From positions 1 to 38,598 of the forward strand of contig JAHBWC010000077.1 in the NCBI GenBank assembly GCA_019637225.1: 38,598 nucleotides of DNA, read 5' to 3'. The stretch is from Labilithrix sp. (GTDB taxonomy: Bacteria > Myxococcota_A > Polyangia > Polyangiales > Polyangiaceae). The notes beneath the pieces were generated by a model. It was not told where the DNA came from and searched no databases. It saw only the letters and a program-made list of their open reading frames with translations. Both the position numbers and the translations under genes were made by a program. Within the stretch, counting starts at the first letter, position 1. The number at the start of each line of letters is the position of its first letter. Shown one piece after another: positions 24,818 to 32,960 of this stretch.

Positions 24818-25405
24818 TCACTCGAACGCGACGCGGAGCGAGTACGGTCGCACCTCGGTCGTAGCGCCCTGGCCGTTGTTGTCCCACTTGAGGACGAAGA
24901 GATACGTCTGCCCCGGCTTCACCTTCGTCTTCGGAGCCTTGTCGGTGAACGACATGTTGAAGTTGCTCGATCCGCCGCTCCCGCCGCCGCTCGAGGGGAT
25001 CGTGACCGAATAGGCGATCGTGCCCTTCGGCTCGACGTGATCGATCACCATGTCGGTGGCGTCCTCGGGCGCGGTGATCTTGAGGTAGTCGGTGTCCGTC
25101 CAGCCGGTGAGCTCGCCGGTGATGCAGCCGGTGAACTCGGTGGCCTGCCCGCCCTCGTTGTTCGGCTCCTGCTCGGTGGGACACTCCGGCGCCGGTGCCG
25201 ACGGCGTCGGCTTCGCGACCGGCGGCGGCGTCTCGATGTTCTGGTCGGGCTGTCGCTTCGACGTCGGCGGCCGCGCCGAGTCGTTGCTGAAGGGCGGGAC
25301 CTTCACGGAGTTGTCTTCCGAGCTCCCGGGCACCGGAGACGATGCTGTAGAACAAGCAACGATTCCGAGCGCGAGCGCGATACCTATATTCTTGAGCGCC
25401 AACAT
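24818..25405 (-). CDS. Lipoprotein with a PPC-like (pre-peptidase C-terminal) domain
   Basis: A protein of 195 residues. I chose ATG 25405 because it gives a compact signal, MLALKNIGIALALGIVAC, ending in a lipobox; ATG 25435 would add ten non-signal residues. A Ser/Pro-rich tether follows to about residue 80. The domain has PTEQEPNNEGGQATEF, then GCITGELTGWTDTDYLKIT, then GQTYLFVLKWDN, the order of conserved blocks in PPC domains (beta-sandwich, EPN motif, DxDxYxI block). Such domains aid secretion or binding of extracellular enzymes; here it stands alone, so it is likelier a binding or structural module. It is the first gene of the three-gene surface cluster. The 203-bp gap upstream (25406-25608) holds nothing else I can name. 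Confidence 0.82.
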   Translation of the reverse strand: MLALKNIGIALALGIVACSTASSPVPGSSEDNSVKVPPFSNDSARPPTSKRQPDQNIETPPPVAKPTPSAPAPECPTEQEPNNEGGQATEFTGCITGELTGWTDTDYLKITAPEDATDMVIDHVEPKGTIAYSVTIPSSGGGSGGSSNFNMSFTDKAPKTKVKPGQTYLFVLKWDNNGQGATTEVRPYSLRVAFE

Positions 25406-25608
25406 GTTTTCGGCGGTCTGCACGGGCGGTTCCATGCGTCGCTCGATCGACCGCCGCGCCGGTTCGTCGCGAAGCGGTGCCTCCGGGTCGCGCTGCGAAC
25501 GAGGCGCCGGCGAGACGCGTCAACGGCGCGCGGGCGCGCGGCGCACCACGGGCATCACGCCGTCGCGCGCGGCGGTCCGGTCCTGCGGAGCGGCGGCGTC
25601 GGCGACGC

Positions 25609-28170
25609 TCAGCCGATCGCGAGCGCCCTGACTCCGCCGAGCGCGCGGCGCATGAGCTCCATCGCGATCGCCTTGCGTCCGGTCGCGTGCTTCGCCCTCG
25701 CACGCTGTGGCGGGACGGGCGGCTCACCGGCTCCTCCCGCGTCGCTCGGCGCCGGAGACGCGTCGCTCGCCGGACCGACGCACGCCGGACAGCCGCAGAC
25801 GCAGGGGCAACCTTCGACGAGTCGGAGCGCGCGCGCGAGCAGGAGGTCGCGCTGCGCGAAGATGCGCTCCGAGAGCCCGATCCCTCCGGGCGTGTGCTCG
25901 TAGAGGAAGAGCGTCGGGTCGTATCCGGGCGTCGGTCCGCCGCGGACGCGCCGCGGGGGCGCCGCCGCGGAATCGTCGTCGCCGGTCGTCGCGGCGGCGC
26001 CCGACACCGAACCGGCGTCTCCCAGCGTGGCGCCGAGATCGCGCGGATCGCACATCAGCGCGAGCGTCGCGACCGTCTCGAGCGCCGCGCCCACGCCGCG
26101 GAGCCCGTCGATCGCGGCGGCCCGGCCTTCCGGGATCTGCTGGCACACCTCCTCGGGCACCGTCAGCCAGACGGCCGTCGTGTGCATCTGCATCTCGGGC
26201 AGGCGGACGTCGCCGTAGCCGGCGTTCTCGTGCGTGTAGAACTTGATCTTCTTGTAGCCGACGACCTTCTCGACGACCGACACCTCGCCCCAGCCCGCCG
26301 GCCACGACTCGGGCGCGGCCGGCGCCTCGAGCGACGCGGGAGGCTCTGCGAGCGGGACGACGACGCCGGTGCCGAACTCCTCGAGGACGTTCACCGTCGT
26401 GTAGGTCATCGCGTCGGTCCAGTAGTCGGGCTTCACCTTGCGGACGAAGGCCTTGTGGTTTTCGTAGTCGAACTTCTCGACCTGCCAGCACTCGCCGTCG
26501 TGCTGGTAGATCGCCTGTTCGTGCACCATCGTGTGCGCGCCGCGCCAGTCGATCTCGGCGAGGGTCTTGTCGCGCTCGGCGTCGATGATGACCACGTTGT
26601 CCCAGCCGATGCTCCGGAGCGAGACGTTGTTCGCGGGGTAGGCGTCGGCGGCCCAGTGGAACGTCCCGGCGTTCTCGTGGACGACCTGGTGCTGCTCGAG
26701 GAACTCGAGCGCCGCCCCGGTGCTCGCCTCGTCGAGCGTGCCGAATTGCTCTCCGCGCTTGAACGGGAGCTCGAACGCGGCGCATTTCAGGTGCTGGACG
26801 AGGATCTCCGGGTTGTCCGGATCGACGCGGGCCTCTTCGACCGGTGCCCCGAGGAGGTAGGCCGGCTCGCGCGCGAGGTACTGGTCGAGCGGCGCGCTCG
26901 ACGTGACGAGCACGCAGATGCTCATGCCCTTGCGCCGGCCGGCGCGCCCGAAGCGCTGCCACGTGGCCGCGACCGATCCGGGGTAGCCGGCGCAGACGAC
27001 GGCGTCGAGCGCGCCGATGTCGATCCCGAGCTCGAGGGCGTTCGTCGCCACGACGCAGAGGATCTCGCCCTCGCGGAGCTTCCGCTCGATCTCGCGGCGC
27101 TGCTCCGGCAGGTATCCGCCGCGGTAACCCATGACCTTCGACGCGTCGACGTCGGGCGCGACCTTGTCCCGCAGGTAGCGCAGCATGACCTCGACGTTGT
27201 TGCGCGACTGGCCGAACACGATCGTCGGCACGCGCGCCCGCACGAGATCGGCCGCGAGCATGACGGCCTGCTTCACGTAGCTCGCGCGGATGCCGAGCTC
27301 GGCGTTCACGACGGGCGGGTTGTAGAGAAAGACGCGCCGCTCGCCCTCGGGCGCGCCGCTCTCGGTGATCGCGGCGAGCGCCTCTTCGTCGATCGAGAAC
27401 ATCCGCGCTGCGTGCTCGCGCGGGTTGCCGATGGTGGCCGTGGCGCCGACGAGGACGGGCTCCGAGCCGTGGAAGCGCGCGACGCGCATGAGCCGGCGGA
27501 TGACGTTCGCGACGTGCGAGCCGAAGACGCCCTTGTACGTGTGGAGCTCGTCGATGACGACGTAGCGCAGGTTCTGGAAGGTGCGCGCCCAGGCGGTGTG
27601 ATGCGGGAGGATGCCGGCGTGCAGCATGTCCGGGTTCGTCAGGATGATCCCGGACCGCTCGCGCGCCGCGCGCCGCGCGTCGCCGGGCGTGTCGCCGTCG
27701 TAGACGACCGCGCCGCGATCGAGCCCGGCCGAGCGCATCAGGTCGCGGAGGCTCGACTCTTGATCGCGCGCGAGCGCCTTCGTCGGATAAACGTAGATCG
27801 CGCGCGCGTCGGGGTCCTCGAGCTGCGCCGCGAGGACGGGCAGGTGGAAGCAGTAGCTCTTGCCGCTCGCGGTCGGCGTCGCGATCACCACGCCGCGCGC
27901 GGGGTGGGGGAGGCCCCCGCCGCCGATCGCTTCGAACGCGCGCGCCTGGTGATCGTAGAGCTCCTCGACGCCGCGTCCCCGGAGCGCGAACGCGAGCGGC
28001 GTCGGGAGCGTCCGCGGGAAGGGCACCGTGCGCGACGCGCGCCCCGGCATGGTCTCGTCCGCCATCACGCACGGGCGGACGACCTTGCTCTCCAGCCAGC
28101 GGTCGAGCACGGCGTCGACCCCTCGTGCCGACTCCCACGGGGCGGCGACCTTGCTTCCGCGCTTCTGCAT
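25609..28170 (-). CDS. DEAH-box helicase of the MrfA/YprA/Hrq1 type with C-terminal Cys cluster (DUF1998)
   Basis: A protein of 853 residues from ATG 28170, with AGGAG 11 nt upstream. SF2 motifs: ATPTASGKS (98-105, Walker A), YPTKALARDQ (motif Ia), TNPDMLH, IDELH (206-210, motif II), GATATI (242-247, motif III) and WQRFGRAGRR (motif VI). The C-terminal part shows YEHTPGGIGLSE and a Cys cluster, CPCVCGCPAC (788-797), as in DUF1998/MrfA zinc-binding domains. Bacterial MrfA is an ATP-dependent 3'-5' DNA helicase that, with the nuclease MrfB, repairs mitomycin C lesions; yeast Hrq1 has a related role. No mrfB-like gene is adjacent. A Ser/Pro/Gly-rich linker and a basic end follow the Cys cluster. 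It is divergent from lspA. Family call secure; in vivo role inferred. Confidence 0.92.
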   Translation of the reverse strand: MQKRGSKVAAPWESARGVDAVLDRWLESKVVRPCVMADETMPGRASRTVPFPRTLPTPLAFALRGRGVEELYDHQARAFEAIGGGGLPHPARGVVIATPTASGKSYCFHLPVLAAQLEDPDARAIYVYPTKALARDQESSLRDLMRSAGLDRGAVVYDGDTPGDARRAARERSGIILTNPDMLHAGILPHHTAWARTFQNLRYVVIDELHTYKGVFGSHVANVIRRLMRVARFHGSEPVLVGATATIGNPREHAARMFSIDEEALAAITESGAPEGERRVFLYNPPVVNAELGIRASYVKQAVMLAADLVRARVPTIVFGQSRNNVEVMLRYLRDKVAPDVDASKVMGYRGGYLPEQRREIERKLREGEILCVVATNALELGIDIGALDAVVCAGYPGSVAATWQRFGRAGRRKGMSICVLVTSSAPLDQYLAREPAYLLGAPVEEARVDPDNPEILVQHLKCAAFELPFKRGEQFGTLDEASTGAALEFLEQHQVVHENAGTFHWAADAYPANNVSLRSIGWDNVVIIDAERDKTLAEIDWRGAHTMVHEQAIYQHDGECWQVEKFDYENHKAFVRKVKPDYWTDAMTYTTVNVLEEFGTGVVVPLAEPPASLEAPAAPESWPAGWGEVSVVEKVVGYKKIKFYTHENAGYGDVRLPEMQMHTTAVWLTVPEEVCQQIPEGRAAAIDGLRGVGAALETVATLALMCDPRDLGATLGDAGSVSGAAATTGDDDSAAAPPRRVRGGPTPGYDPTLFLYEHTPGGIGLSERIFAQRDLLLARALRLVEGCPCVCGCPACVGPASDASPAPSDAGGAGEPPVPPQRARAKHATGRKAIAMELMRRALGGVRALAIG

Positions 28171-28369
28171 CTCGTTACAGCTCCTCGGCAGGCGTCTCTC
28201 TCGCCGCCGCGATCGCCGGATGGCTCGGGGCGGAGAGGTGAACGCCTGTCCCTGAACATCTAACCAGGGGTCTGGCGTCGAGACAAGGCGGACGGCGTGA
28301 GGGCGCGGGCGGGTTGACGAGGGCGGCGCGGCCGTGGGCGGATCGCGTGCGCTGCGGAGGGGCTTGCAC

Positions 28370-28398
28370 GTGACAGGCTGACCCGGATTGAGTAGGGT
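28370..28398 (+). promoter_or_regulatory. Promoter candidate for lspA
   Basis: GTGACA (28370-28375) and TAGGGT (28393-28398) are 17 bp apart. TAGGGT is the -10 form often seen in high-GC bacteria, and the -35 matches TTGACA at five of six positions. Transcription would begin near 28405, leaving a leader of about 95 nt. The rest of the 329-bp gap (28171-28499) holds nothing else I recognise. Confidence 0.45.
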
Positions 28399-28499
28399 TC
28401 GCGCTCCGTTTCTCCCCCTGACGCACACGCGTCCAGAGCCGAGGTCCCCGTCGCTCCGTCGTCGAGAAGCTCCCGAGGCTGAACATCCGCGCAACATCG

Positions 28500-29468
28500 A
28501 TGAACGAGAGCTCGAGCCAAGACGCAGCGCCCGACGAGGCCGATACGACGACGACTCCCGCGACGACCGAGGCGGAGGGCGCGGCGTCGGGTGTGAGCGC
28601 AGCGGAGCCGACCGCCGCCGTCGCGTCGGCCGAGCCGCCCGCCGTCGAGGCGGAGCCGCCGATCGCCCCCGGCGTCGAGCGGCTCGGGCGCCCGACCGGG
28701 ACCGCGGCCGCGATCCCGGAGACGATCCTCGGGCCCCGCCCGTCGCCGATGTTCCTCGCGGTCGTGTCGATCGTCTCGCTCGTCTCGGACGTCGGCACGA
28801 AGCTCTGGGCGGAGAAGAAGCTCGCCGACTACCCGGGCTACGTCACCGTCGTCGAGAACCACCTCATGTTCGTGCTCGCCAAGAACAAGGGCGGCGCCTG
28901 GGGTCTGTTGCAGGGCGAGAGCGAGAACGTCCGTCGGCCCTTCTTCCTCCTCGTGTCGGTCGCGGCGATCGCGTTCATCGTCACGCTCTACCGCCGGCTG
29001 CAGCCGCGGCAGTACGCGCTGAAGTGGGGCCTCCCGCTCGTGCTCGGCGGCGCGCTCGGGAACGTCTTCGACCGCATCCGGTACGGCTACGTCATCGACT
29101 TCATCGACTACCGCGCCGACTGGATCAAGCGGCTCAACGAGTTCGTCGGGAAGTACTACCCGAGGCATGTCGTCACCGACCACTGGCCCACGTTCAACGT
29201 CGCCGACATCGCGATCTGCGTCGGCGTCGCGCTGATGGCGATCGACATGCTCACGTCGCGTCGCGGCAGTCGCGTTCCGACGGCCGACGTGCCGCTCGAG
29301 CCGGTGCTCGAGCCGGCGGCGGCGCCCGCCGGCGTCGTGGTCGGCGAGGGCGTGGTGGCCGAAGGCGCGCCGGTCGAGGGCGCCGCGCCCGAGGCCGGCG
29401 AGCCGGCGCTCGACGACGCGACGGCGGACGCCGAGCTCGCTGCGCCGGACGCCGCGCCGAAGGCCTGA
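28500..29468 (+). CDS. lspA: Lipoprotein signal peptidase (signal peptidase II) with long N- and C-terminal tails
   Basis: A protein of 322 residues, about twice the usual 160-170. The core (about 83-260) has the LspA layout of four membrane helices: KNKGGAWGLL for the N-x-G-A-x-F block, GGALGNVFDRIRYGYVIDFID with catalytic Asp191, and TFNVADIAICVG with catalytic Asp236. The enzyme cuts the signal peptide of diacylglyceryl-modified prolipoproteins at the Cys, in the inner membrane; the many lipoproteins in this window are its expected substrates. Residues 1-82 are acidic, Ala/Thr/Glu-rich and disordered, and about 60 residues at the end are Ala/Glu/Pro-rich. Codon bias continues through both tails, so I keep them as coding. 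No strong ribosome binding site precedes ATG 28500. Confidence 0.93.
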   Translation: MNESSSQDAAPDEADTTTTPATTEAEGAASGVSAAEPTAAVASAEPPAVEAEPPIAPGVERLGRPTGTAAAIPETILGPRPSPMFLAVVSIVSLVSDVGTKLWAEKKLADYPGYVTVVENHLMFVLAKNKGGAWGLLQGESENVRRPFFLLVSVAAIAFIVTLYRRLQPRQYALKWGLPLVLGGALGNVFDRIRYGYVIDFIDYRADWIKRLNEFVGKYYPRHVVTDHWPTFNVADIAICVGVALMAIDMLTSRRGSRVPTADVPLEPVLEPAAAPAGVVVGEGVVAEGAPVEGAAPEAGEPALDDATADAELAAPDAAPKA

Positions 29469-29636
29469 GCCTCGCCGGCTCGGCGCGGTGCTGCCGGTCC
29501 GCCTCGGGCGGCGTGCGATCCAGGCGGATCGCGCGGGGAGCTCGCGCACACGCAAGATCGCGCGCTTGGCGTTGTCACGCCCGTTGCTGTGGCCAAAGCC
29601 GTGGCCAGCCCCAGCGAGCGCTCCCTCGTCGTCGCC

Positions 29637-30260
29637 TCAGAGCTTGCCGGCTCGGAGCAGCCGCTCCGCAAGCTCCGCCCGCCGGACGCGACGGGAACGC
29701 TCCGCGAGGATGATGCCCTCGAGGTGACGGAAGGCGTTGTCCACGTCGTCGTTCACCACGAGGTAGTCGAAGAATCCGTAGTGCTCGATCTCGACGTGCG
29801 CGACCGCGAAGCGCTTTCGCACCACGTCTTCGCTGTCGCTCGCGCGGCCGCGCAGGCGGCGCTCGAGCTCGATCATCGACGGCGGAAGAATGAAGACCGC
29901 GACCGCCTCCGGCACCTTCGCGCGGATCTGGCGCGCGCCCTGGTAGTCGATGTCGAAGATGATGCCGCCGCAGTTCGGGTCCGATTTGGCGCGCTCGATC
30001 TCGGCGAGCGACGTGCCGTAGCAGTTCTCGTGAACGTGCGCCCACTCGAGGAAGGCCTCACCCTCGACCAGCTCGTCGAACTGCTTGCGGTCGATGAAGT
30101 GGTAGTCCTTGCCGTCCGCCTCGTTCGCGCGCGGCTTGCGCGTCGTGTGCGAGACGCTGAAGCGTAGCGTCGGGAACTTCTCGCGGAGCTTCCGCGTCAG
30201 CGTCGTCTTCCCGGCGCCGCTCGGAGACGAGAGGATGAGGAGCAAGAAGGGTTCGCTCAT
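29637..30260 (-). CDS. gmk: Guanylate kinase
   Basis: A protein of 207 residues from ATG 30260 (MSEPFLLLI), with AGGA 12 nt upstream; ATG 30272 would add MTPP and is equally possible. SSPSGAGKTT (11-20) is the P-loop; FSVSHTTRKPR and EADGKDYHFID are the GMP-binding signature, followed by FLEWAHVHENCYGTS and IIFDIDYQGARQI. It phosphorylates GMP to GDP with ATP, feeding GTP and (p)ppGpp pools. It is the last gene of a minus-strand set with yicC 160 bp upstream and a DUF507 gene before that. The yicC-gmk order is common in bacteria, often followed by rpoZ, which is not present here; the next gene, lspA, is convergent. Confidence 0.95.
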   Translation of the reverse strand: MSEPFLLLILSSPSGAGKTTLTRKLREKFPTLRFSVSHTTRKPRANEADGKDYHFIDRKQFDELVEGEAFLEWAHVHENCYGTSLAEIERAKSDPNCGGIIFDIDYQGARQIRAKVPEAVAVFILPPSMIELERRLRGRASDSEDVVRKRFAVAHVEIEHYGFFDYLVVNDDVDNAFRHLEGIILAERSRRVRRAELAERLLRAGKL

Positions 30261-30420
30261 CGGAGGCGTCATCCTAATGCATCGAGTCCATCGAAACGAC
30301 GGGAATCTCCGCGCGCGCACGCCCACGCGGATCTCGCAGGCCTCGCGTCGCCTCGAGCGCCGCGGCGCGCCCGCGGGACGTGTCGGGCACGCGCGACGGA
30401 GGCCGCGCGTCGTCGCGATC

Positions 30421-31317
30421 TCACTCGAGGTTCTGGACCTGCTCGCGCATCCGCTCGATCTCGGCCTTGAGCTCGACGACGGCGTGCGCGATGGTGACGT
30501 CCTGTCCCTTCGATCCGATGGTGTTCGCCTCGCGCGCCATCTCCTGGAGCAGAAAGTCGAGACGGCGGCCCACGGCGTCGGCGCCTTGGAGCAGGCTCTC
30601 GAAGTGCGCCGAGTGGCTCTCGAGGCGGGTGAGCTCCTCGGCGACGTCGATGCGATCGGCGAAGAGCGCGAGCTCCTGCTCGAGGCGGCCGGCGTCGAGC
30701 TCGAGGTCCGACGCGGCGCGGAGCCTCTCGGCGCGCTCCTTGAGGCGCCGCTTGTACGTGTCGACGACGCACGGCGCGCGGGCCGAGATCGTCTGCATCA
30801 GCCGGCGGATCGTGCCGAGGCGTCGGACGAGGTCCTCGGCGAGCGCCACGCCCTCGCGCACGCGCATCGCGTCGAGCGACTTCAGCGCGCCGTCGAACGC
30901 CGCCGTGAGCGCCGTGTCGAGCGCCGACCCGTCGCGCTCGATCGACGGGACGAAGAGGTCGGGCACCGAGCCGAGCAACCCGAGCGGGACCTCGGCGTCG
31001 GGCGCGAGCTCGTCCCGGAGCGTCTTCAGCGCCGCGAAGACGCTGCGAGCCCGGTCGTGATCGATGACCATCGCGCCGAGGACCGCGCCGTCGACCCGGA
31101 CGTTGACGTCGAACCGCCCGCGCGAGAGGCGCTCGCGGGCGAGCGTCTCGACGACGTTCGCGAGGTCCGGCAGCTGGTTCGGGACGCGGACGCGGACGTC
31201 GAGGAAGCGGTGGTTCACCGCGCGGATCTCGACGGTGACCTTGTCCGTCGCGGCTCTCGCGTCGGTGCTCGCGGCGAGCGCGCTCTCACCGACGCCGAAG
31301 CCGGTCATGCTCCGCAT
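30421..31317 (-). CDS. yicC: YicC-family endoribonuclease
   Basis: A protein of 298 residues from ATG 31317, with GAGGTGG 5 nt upstream. It opens MRSMTGFGVGE, the family start, continues with VEIRAVNHRFLDVRVRVP and RGRFDVNVRVDG in the YicC N-terminal domain, and ends with GRRLDFLLQEMAREANTIGSK in the DUF1732 C-terminal domain, which carries conserved acidic residues. E. coli YicC is an oligomeric endoribonuclease linked to degradation of the small RNA RyhB. It is preceded by the DUF507 gene (91 bp) and followed by gmk (160 bp) on the same strand, a common bacterial neighbourhood. Confidence 0.95.
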   Translation of the reverse strand: MRSMTGFGVGESALAASTDARAATDKVTVEIRAVNHRFLDVRVRVPNQLPDLANVVETLARERLSRGRFDVNVRVDGAVLGAMVIDHDRARSVFAALKTLRDELAPDAEVPLGLLGSVPDLFVPSIERDGSALDTALTAAFDGALKSLDAMRVREGVALAEDLVRRLGTIRRLMQTISARAPCVVDTYKRRLKERAERLRAASDLELDAGRLEQELALFADRIDVAEELTRLESHSAHFESLLQGADAVGRRLDFLLQEMAREANTIGSKGQDVTIAHAVVELKAEIERMREQVQNLE

Positions 31318-31408
31318 CGGCCACCTCGGCGCGCGGGATCTCGGCGTTCGCCGGAGCGTCGTCGGACGTGGACTGCGTCCGGCCGAGCCGGACTCCGTCC
31401 ACGTCGCG

Positions 31409-31921
31409 TCACGACAGTCCGCGCTTGCGCTTCACGGCCTCGAGCACGCGGGCATACTCGATGTCCCACTGCGAGGTCCCTTCCTTCAGGTGCTTGAGCT
31501 GCGCGCGCACCTCTGCCTCGAGCTCCGCGTCGGCCGCCATGTAGCGCTTGAAGATGGGCGCCATCTTGCGGCGAAGCTCGATGTCCTCGGCGAAGACCTC
31601 CTCGACGTGGGACGAGTGGAGCAGCATCTCGACGACCTGATCGAGGAGGTAGTCGAGCGCGTCGTCGCCGACCTTGATGCCGTGATGCTCGGCGACTTGC
31701 TGGCGGACCTTGCTGAACTCGGTCGTCCCGCGACCGGTTCGCTGCAGGAGCTCGCGGGTCTTGTCGTCGACCACGCGCTCCGTGTCGAGATAGCTCTTGA
31801 GGACCGCCTCGATGTCGGCGACGACCTCGCGCTGCGACTCCGTCTCGATGTCCTTCGCCGTAACGAGGGACCGGACGACTTCCTGCGCGATGGGGGCGAC
31901 TTTGGCGCCGTAGAGCCTCAT
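31409..31921 (-). CDS. DUF507-family protein
   Basis: A protein of 170 residues from ATG 31921, which opens MRLYGAKVAPIAQEVVRSLV, the usual start of DUF507 proteins; the frame is open upstream but that sequence is not family-like. The chain is mostly helical and charged, with two similar halves (IAQEVVRSLVTAKDIE; LEQHH-type segment VAEHHGIKVGDDALDYL; APIFKRYMAADAELEAEVR). No catalytic motif is evident and the family has no settled function. It leads the minus-strand set with yicC and gmk. The start of the gene is 110 bp from a divergent zinc-ribbon gene, with a palindromic GAATA-GCG-TATTC element between them. Confidence 0.87.
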   Translation of the reverse strand: MRLYGAKVAPIAQEVVRSLVTAKDIETESQREVVADIEAVLKSYLDTERVVDDKTRELLQRTGRGTTEFSKVRQQVAEHHGIKVGDDALDYLLDQVVEMLLHSSHVEEVFAEDIELRRKMAPIFKRYMAADAELEAEVRAQLKHLKEGTSQWDIEYARVLEAVKRKRGLS

Positions 31922-31974
31922 TCGGCCGGACCGTAGTCGAGCGAGGGCCAAAAGCGAAGCGACGTCGGTTCGCC

Positions 31975-31987
31975 GAATAGCGTATTC
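31975..31987. promoter_or_regulatory. Palindrome GAATA-GCG-TATTC in a divergent promoter region
   Basis: The only A/T-rich block in the 110-bp gap between the DUF507 and zinc-ribbon genes is a perfect inverted repeat with a 3-bp centre. TATTCT on the plus strand (31983-31988) and TATTCG on the minus strand could be overlapping -10 elements, or the site could be an operator. Confidence 0.35.
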
Positions 31988-32030
31988 TGACCTCGGCACG
32001 GCCCGCACCCGGCCCGTGCCGCCCACCCCG

Positions 32031-32924
32031 ATGAGCAGCAGCGTCTGCCCCTTCTGCAAGAGCGCAGTCTCCGACCCCCGAGGCCCGTGCCCGAGCTGTG
32101 GCCGCCAGCCCAGCGGTCCGTCGGCCGGGCCCAGCGACTGGGGCGACGACGACCTCGGCGGCGGCCTCGACCTCTCGCGCGGCGGGTCGATGGCGAGCCA
32201 CGCGACGGGGCCGAGCGCCTACGCAGGAGGCGGGATCGGGTTCGGCGACGACGACGATCCGTTCGCCGACGACGTCCCGCAAGGCGCGCTCGAGCTCGAT
32301 CTTCCTCCCTCCCACACGGCGAACACGCCGCGCTCGATGCCCGTGGAGAGCCCGCGGTCGGCCGCGGCCGCCCCGCTCTCCGCGCCGGGCTCGGCGCCGG
32401 AGCTGTCGCTCCCGCCGCCCTCGCAGCCGCGGCTCGGCGCGTCGATGCCCGCGCCGCGGAGCGATCCGTCGATGCCGGCGCCGCGTCACGCGAGCGATCC
32501 GTCGATGCCCGCGCCACCGCGGAGCGATCCGTCGATGCCGCCGCGTCACGCGAGCGATCCGTCGATGCCCGCGCCGCGGAGCGATCCGTCGATGTCCGCG
32601 CCCCATGTGGCGGGGTACGTCGCGGCGGCGGCGCCGCCCGATCCGGCGGCGATGATCGCGCGTTTCCCTCCGCCCCCCGCGAAGGTGTGGGAGGCGCCGA
32701 TCTACGCGATGAAGGTGCTCTGGCGGCAGCTCGAGCTGCGTCAGGACCTCGCCTCGCTCCGCAAGCGGCGGTCGCCCGACGTCGCGCTCTACGAGCGCGC
32801 GCTGAGGACCCACGACACGAAGACGTTCGCGGTCGGCCTCGCGATCACGTGCGCCGGCCTGGCGATCGCGAGCTTCGTGTTCTTCCTGCCGGTGATCCTG
32901 CGCTTTCTTCGCGACCCGGACTGA
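32031..32924 (+). CDS. Zinc-ribbon protein with SDPSMPAP repeats and a C-terminal membrane helix
   Basis: A protein of 297 residues from ATG 32031 (an in-frame GTG at 32016 adds five residues). The N-terminus is a zinc ribbon, CPFC-x10-CPSC. A long Asp/Gly/Pro/Ser-rich low-complexity region follows, with a hydrophilic acidic part (GDDDDPFADDVPQG) and five copies of a SDPSMPAP-type repeat (DNA about 32456-32606, unit about 27-36 bp). The end is folded: VWEAPIYAMKVLWRQLELRQDL, a charged helix, then one membrane helix (VGLAITCAGLAIASFVFFLPVIL). No signal peptide is seen, so the ribbon and repeats should face the cytoplasm. Such ribbon-linker-helix proteins are frequent in myxobacteria without known function. 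Confidence 0.75.
   Translation: MSSSVCPFCKSAVSDPRGPCPSCGRQPSGPSAGPSDWGDDDLGGGLDLSRGGSMASHATGPSAYAGGGIGFGDDDDPFADDVPQGALELDLPPSHTANTPRSMPVESPRSAAAAPLSAPGSAPELSLPPPSQPRLGASMPAPRSDPSMPAPRHASDPSMPAPPRSDPSMPPRHASDPSMPAPRSDPSMSAPHVAGYVAAAAPPDPAAMIARFPPPPAKVWEAPIYAMKVLWRQLELRQDLASLRKRRSPDVALYERALRTHDTKTFAVGLAITCAGLAIASFVFFLPVILRFLRDPD
32456..32606. repeat. In-frame tandem repeats coding SDPSMPAP
   Basis: GCGATCCGTCGATGCC recurs five times (one copy ends GTCC) with spacings of about 27-36 bp inside the zinc-ribbon gene. The repeat length is a multiple of three throughout, so copy number could vary without breaking the frame. Confidence 0.85.
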
Positions 32925-32925
32925 C

Positions 32926-32950
32926 CTCGGTCGACGCGCTGGGGACCGAG
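32926..32950. terminator. Inverted repeat between two convergent genes
   Basis: CTCGGTC (32926-32932) and GACCGAG (32944-32950) pair around an 11-nt loop in the 36-bp gap between the zinc-ribbon stop and the stop of the next minus-strand gene. It could end transcription in both directions; no T tract is present. Confidence 0.4.
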
Positions 32951-32960
32951 CCGGCCGCGG

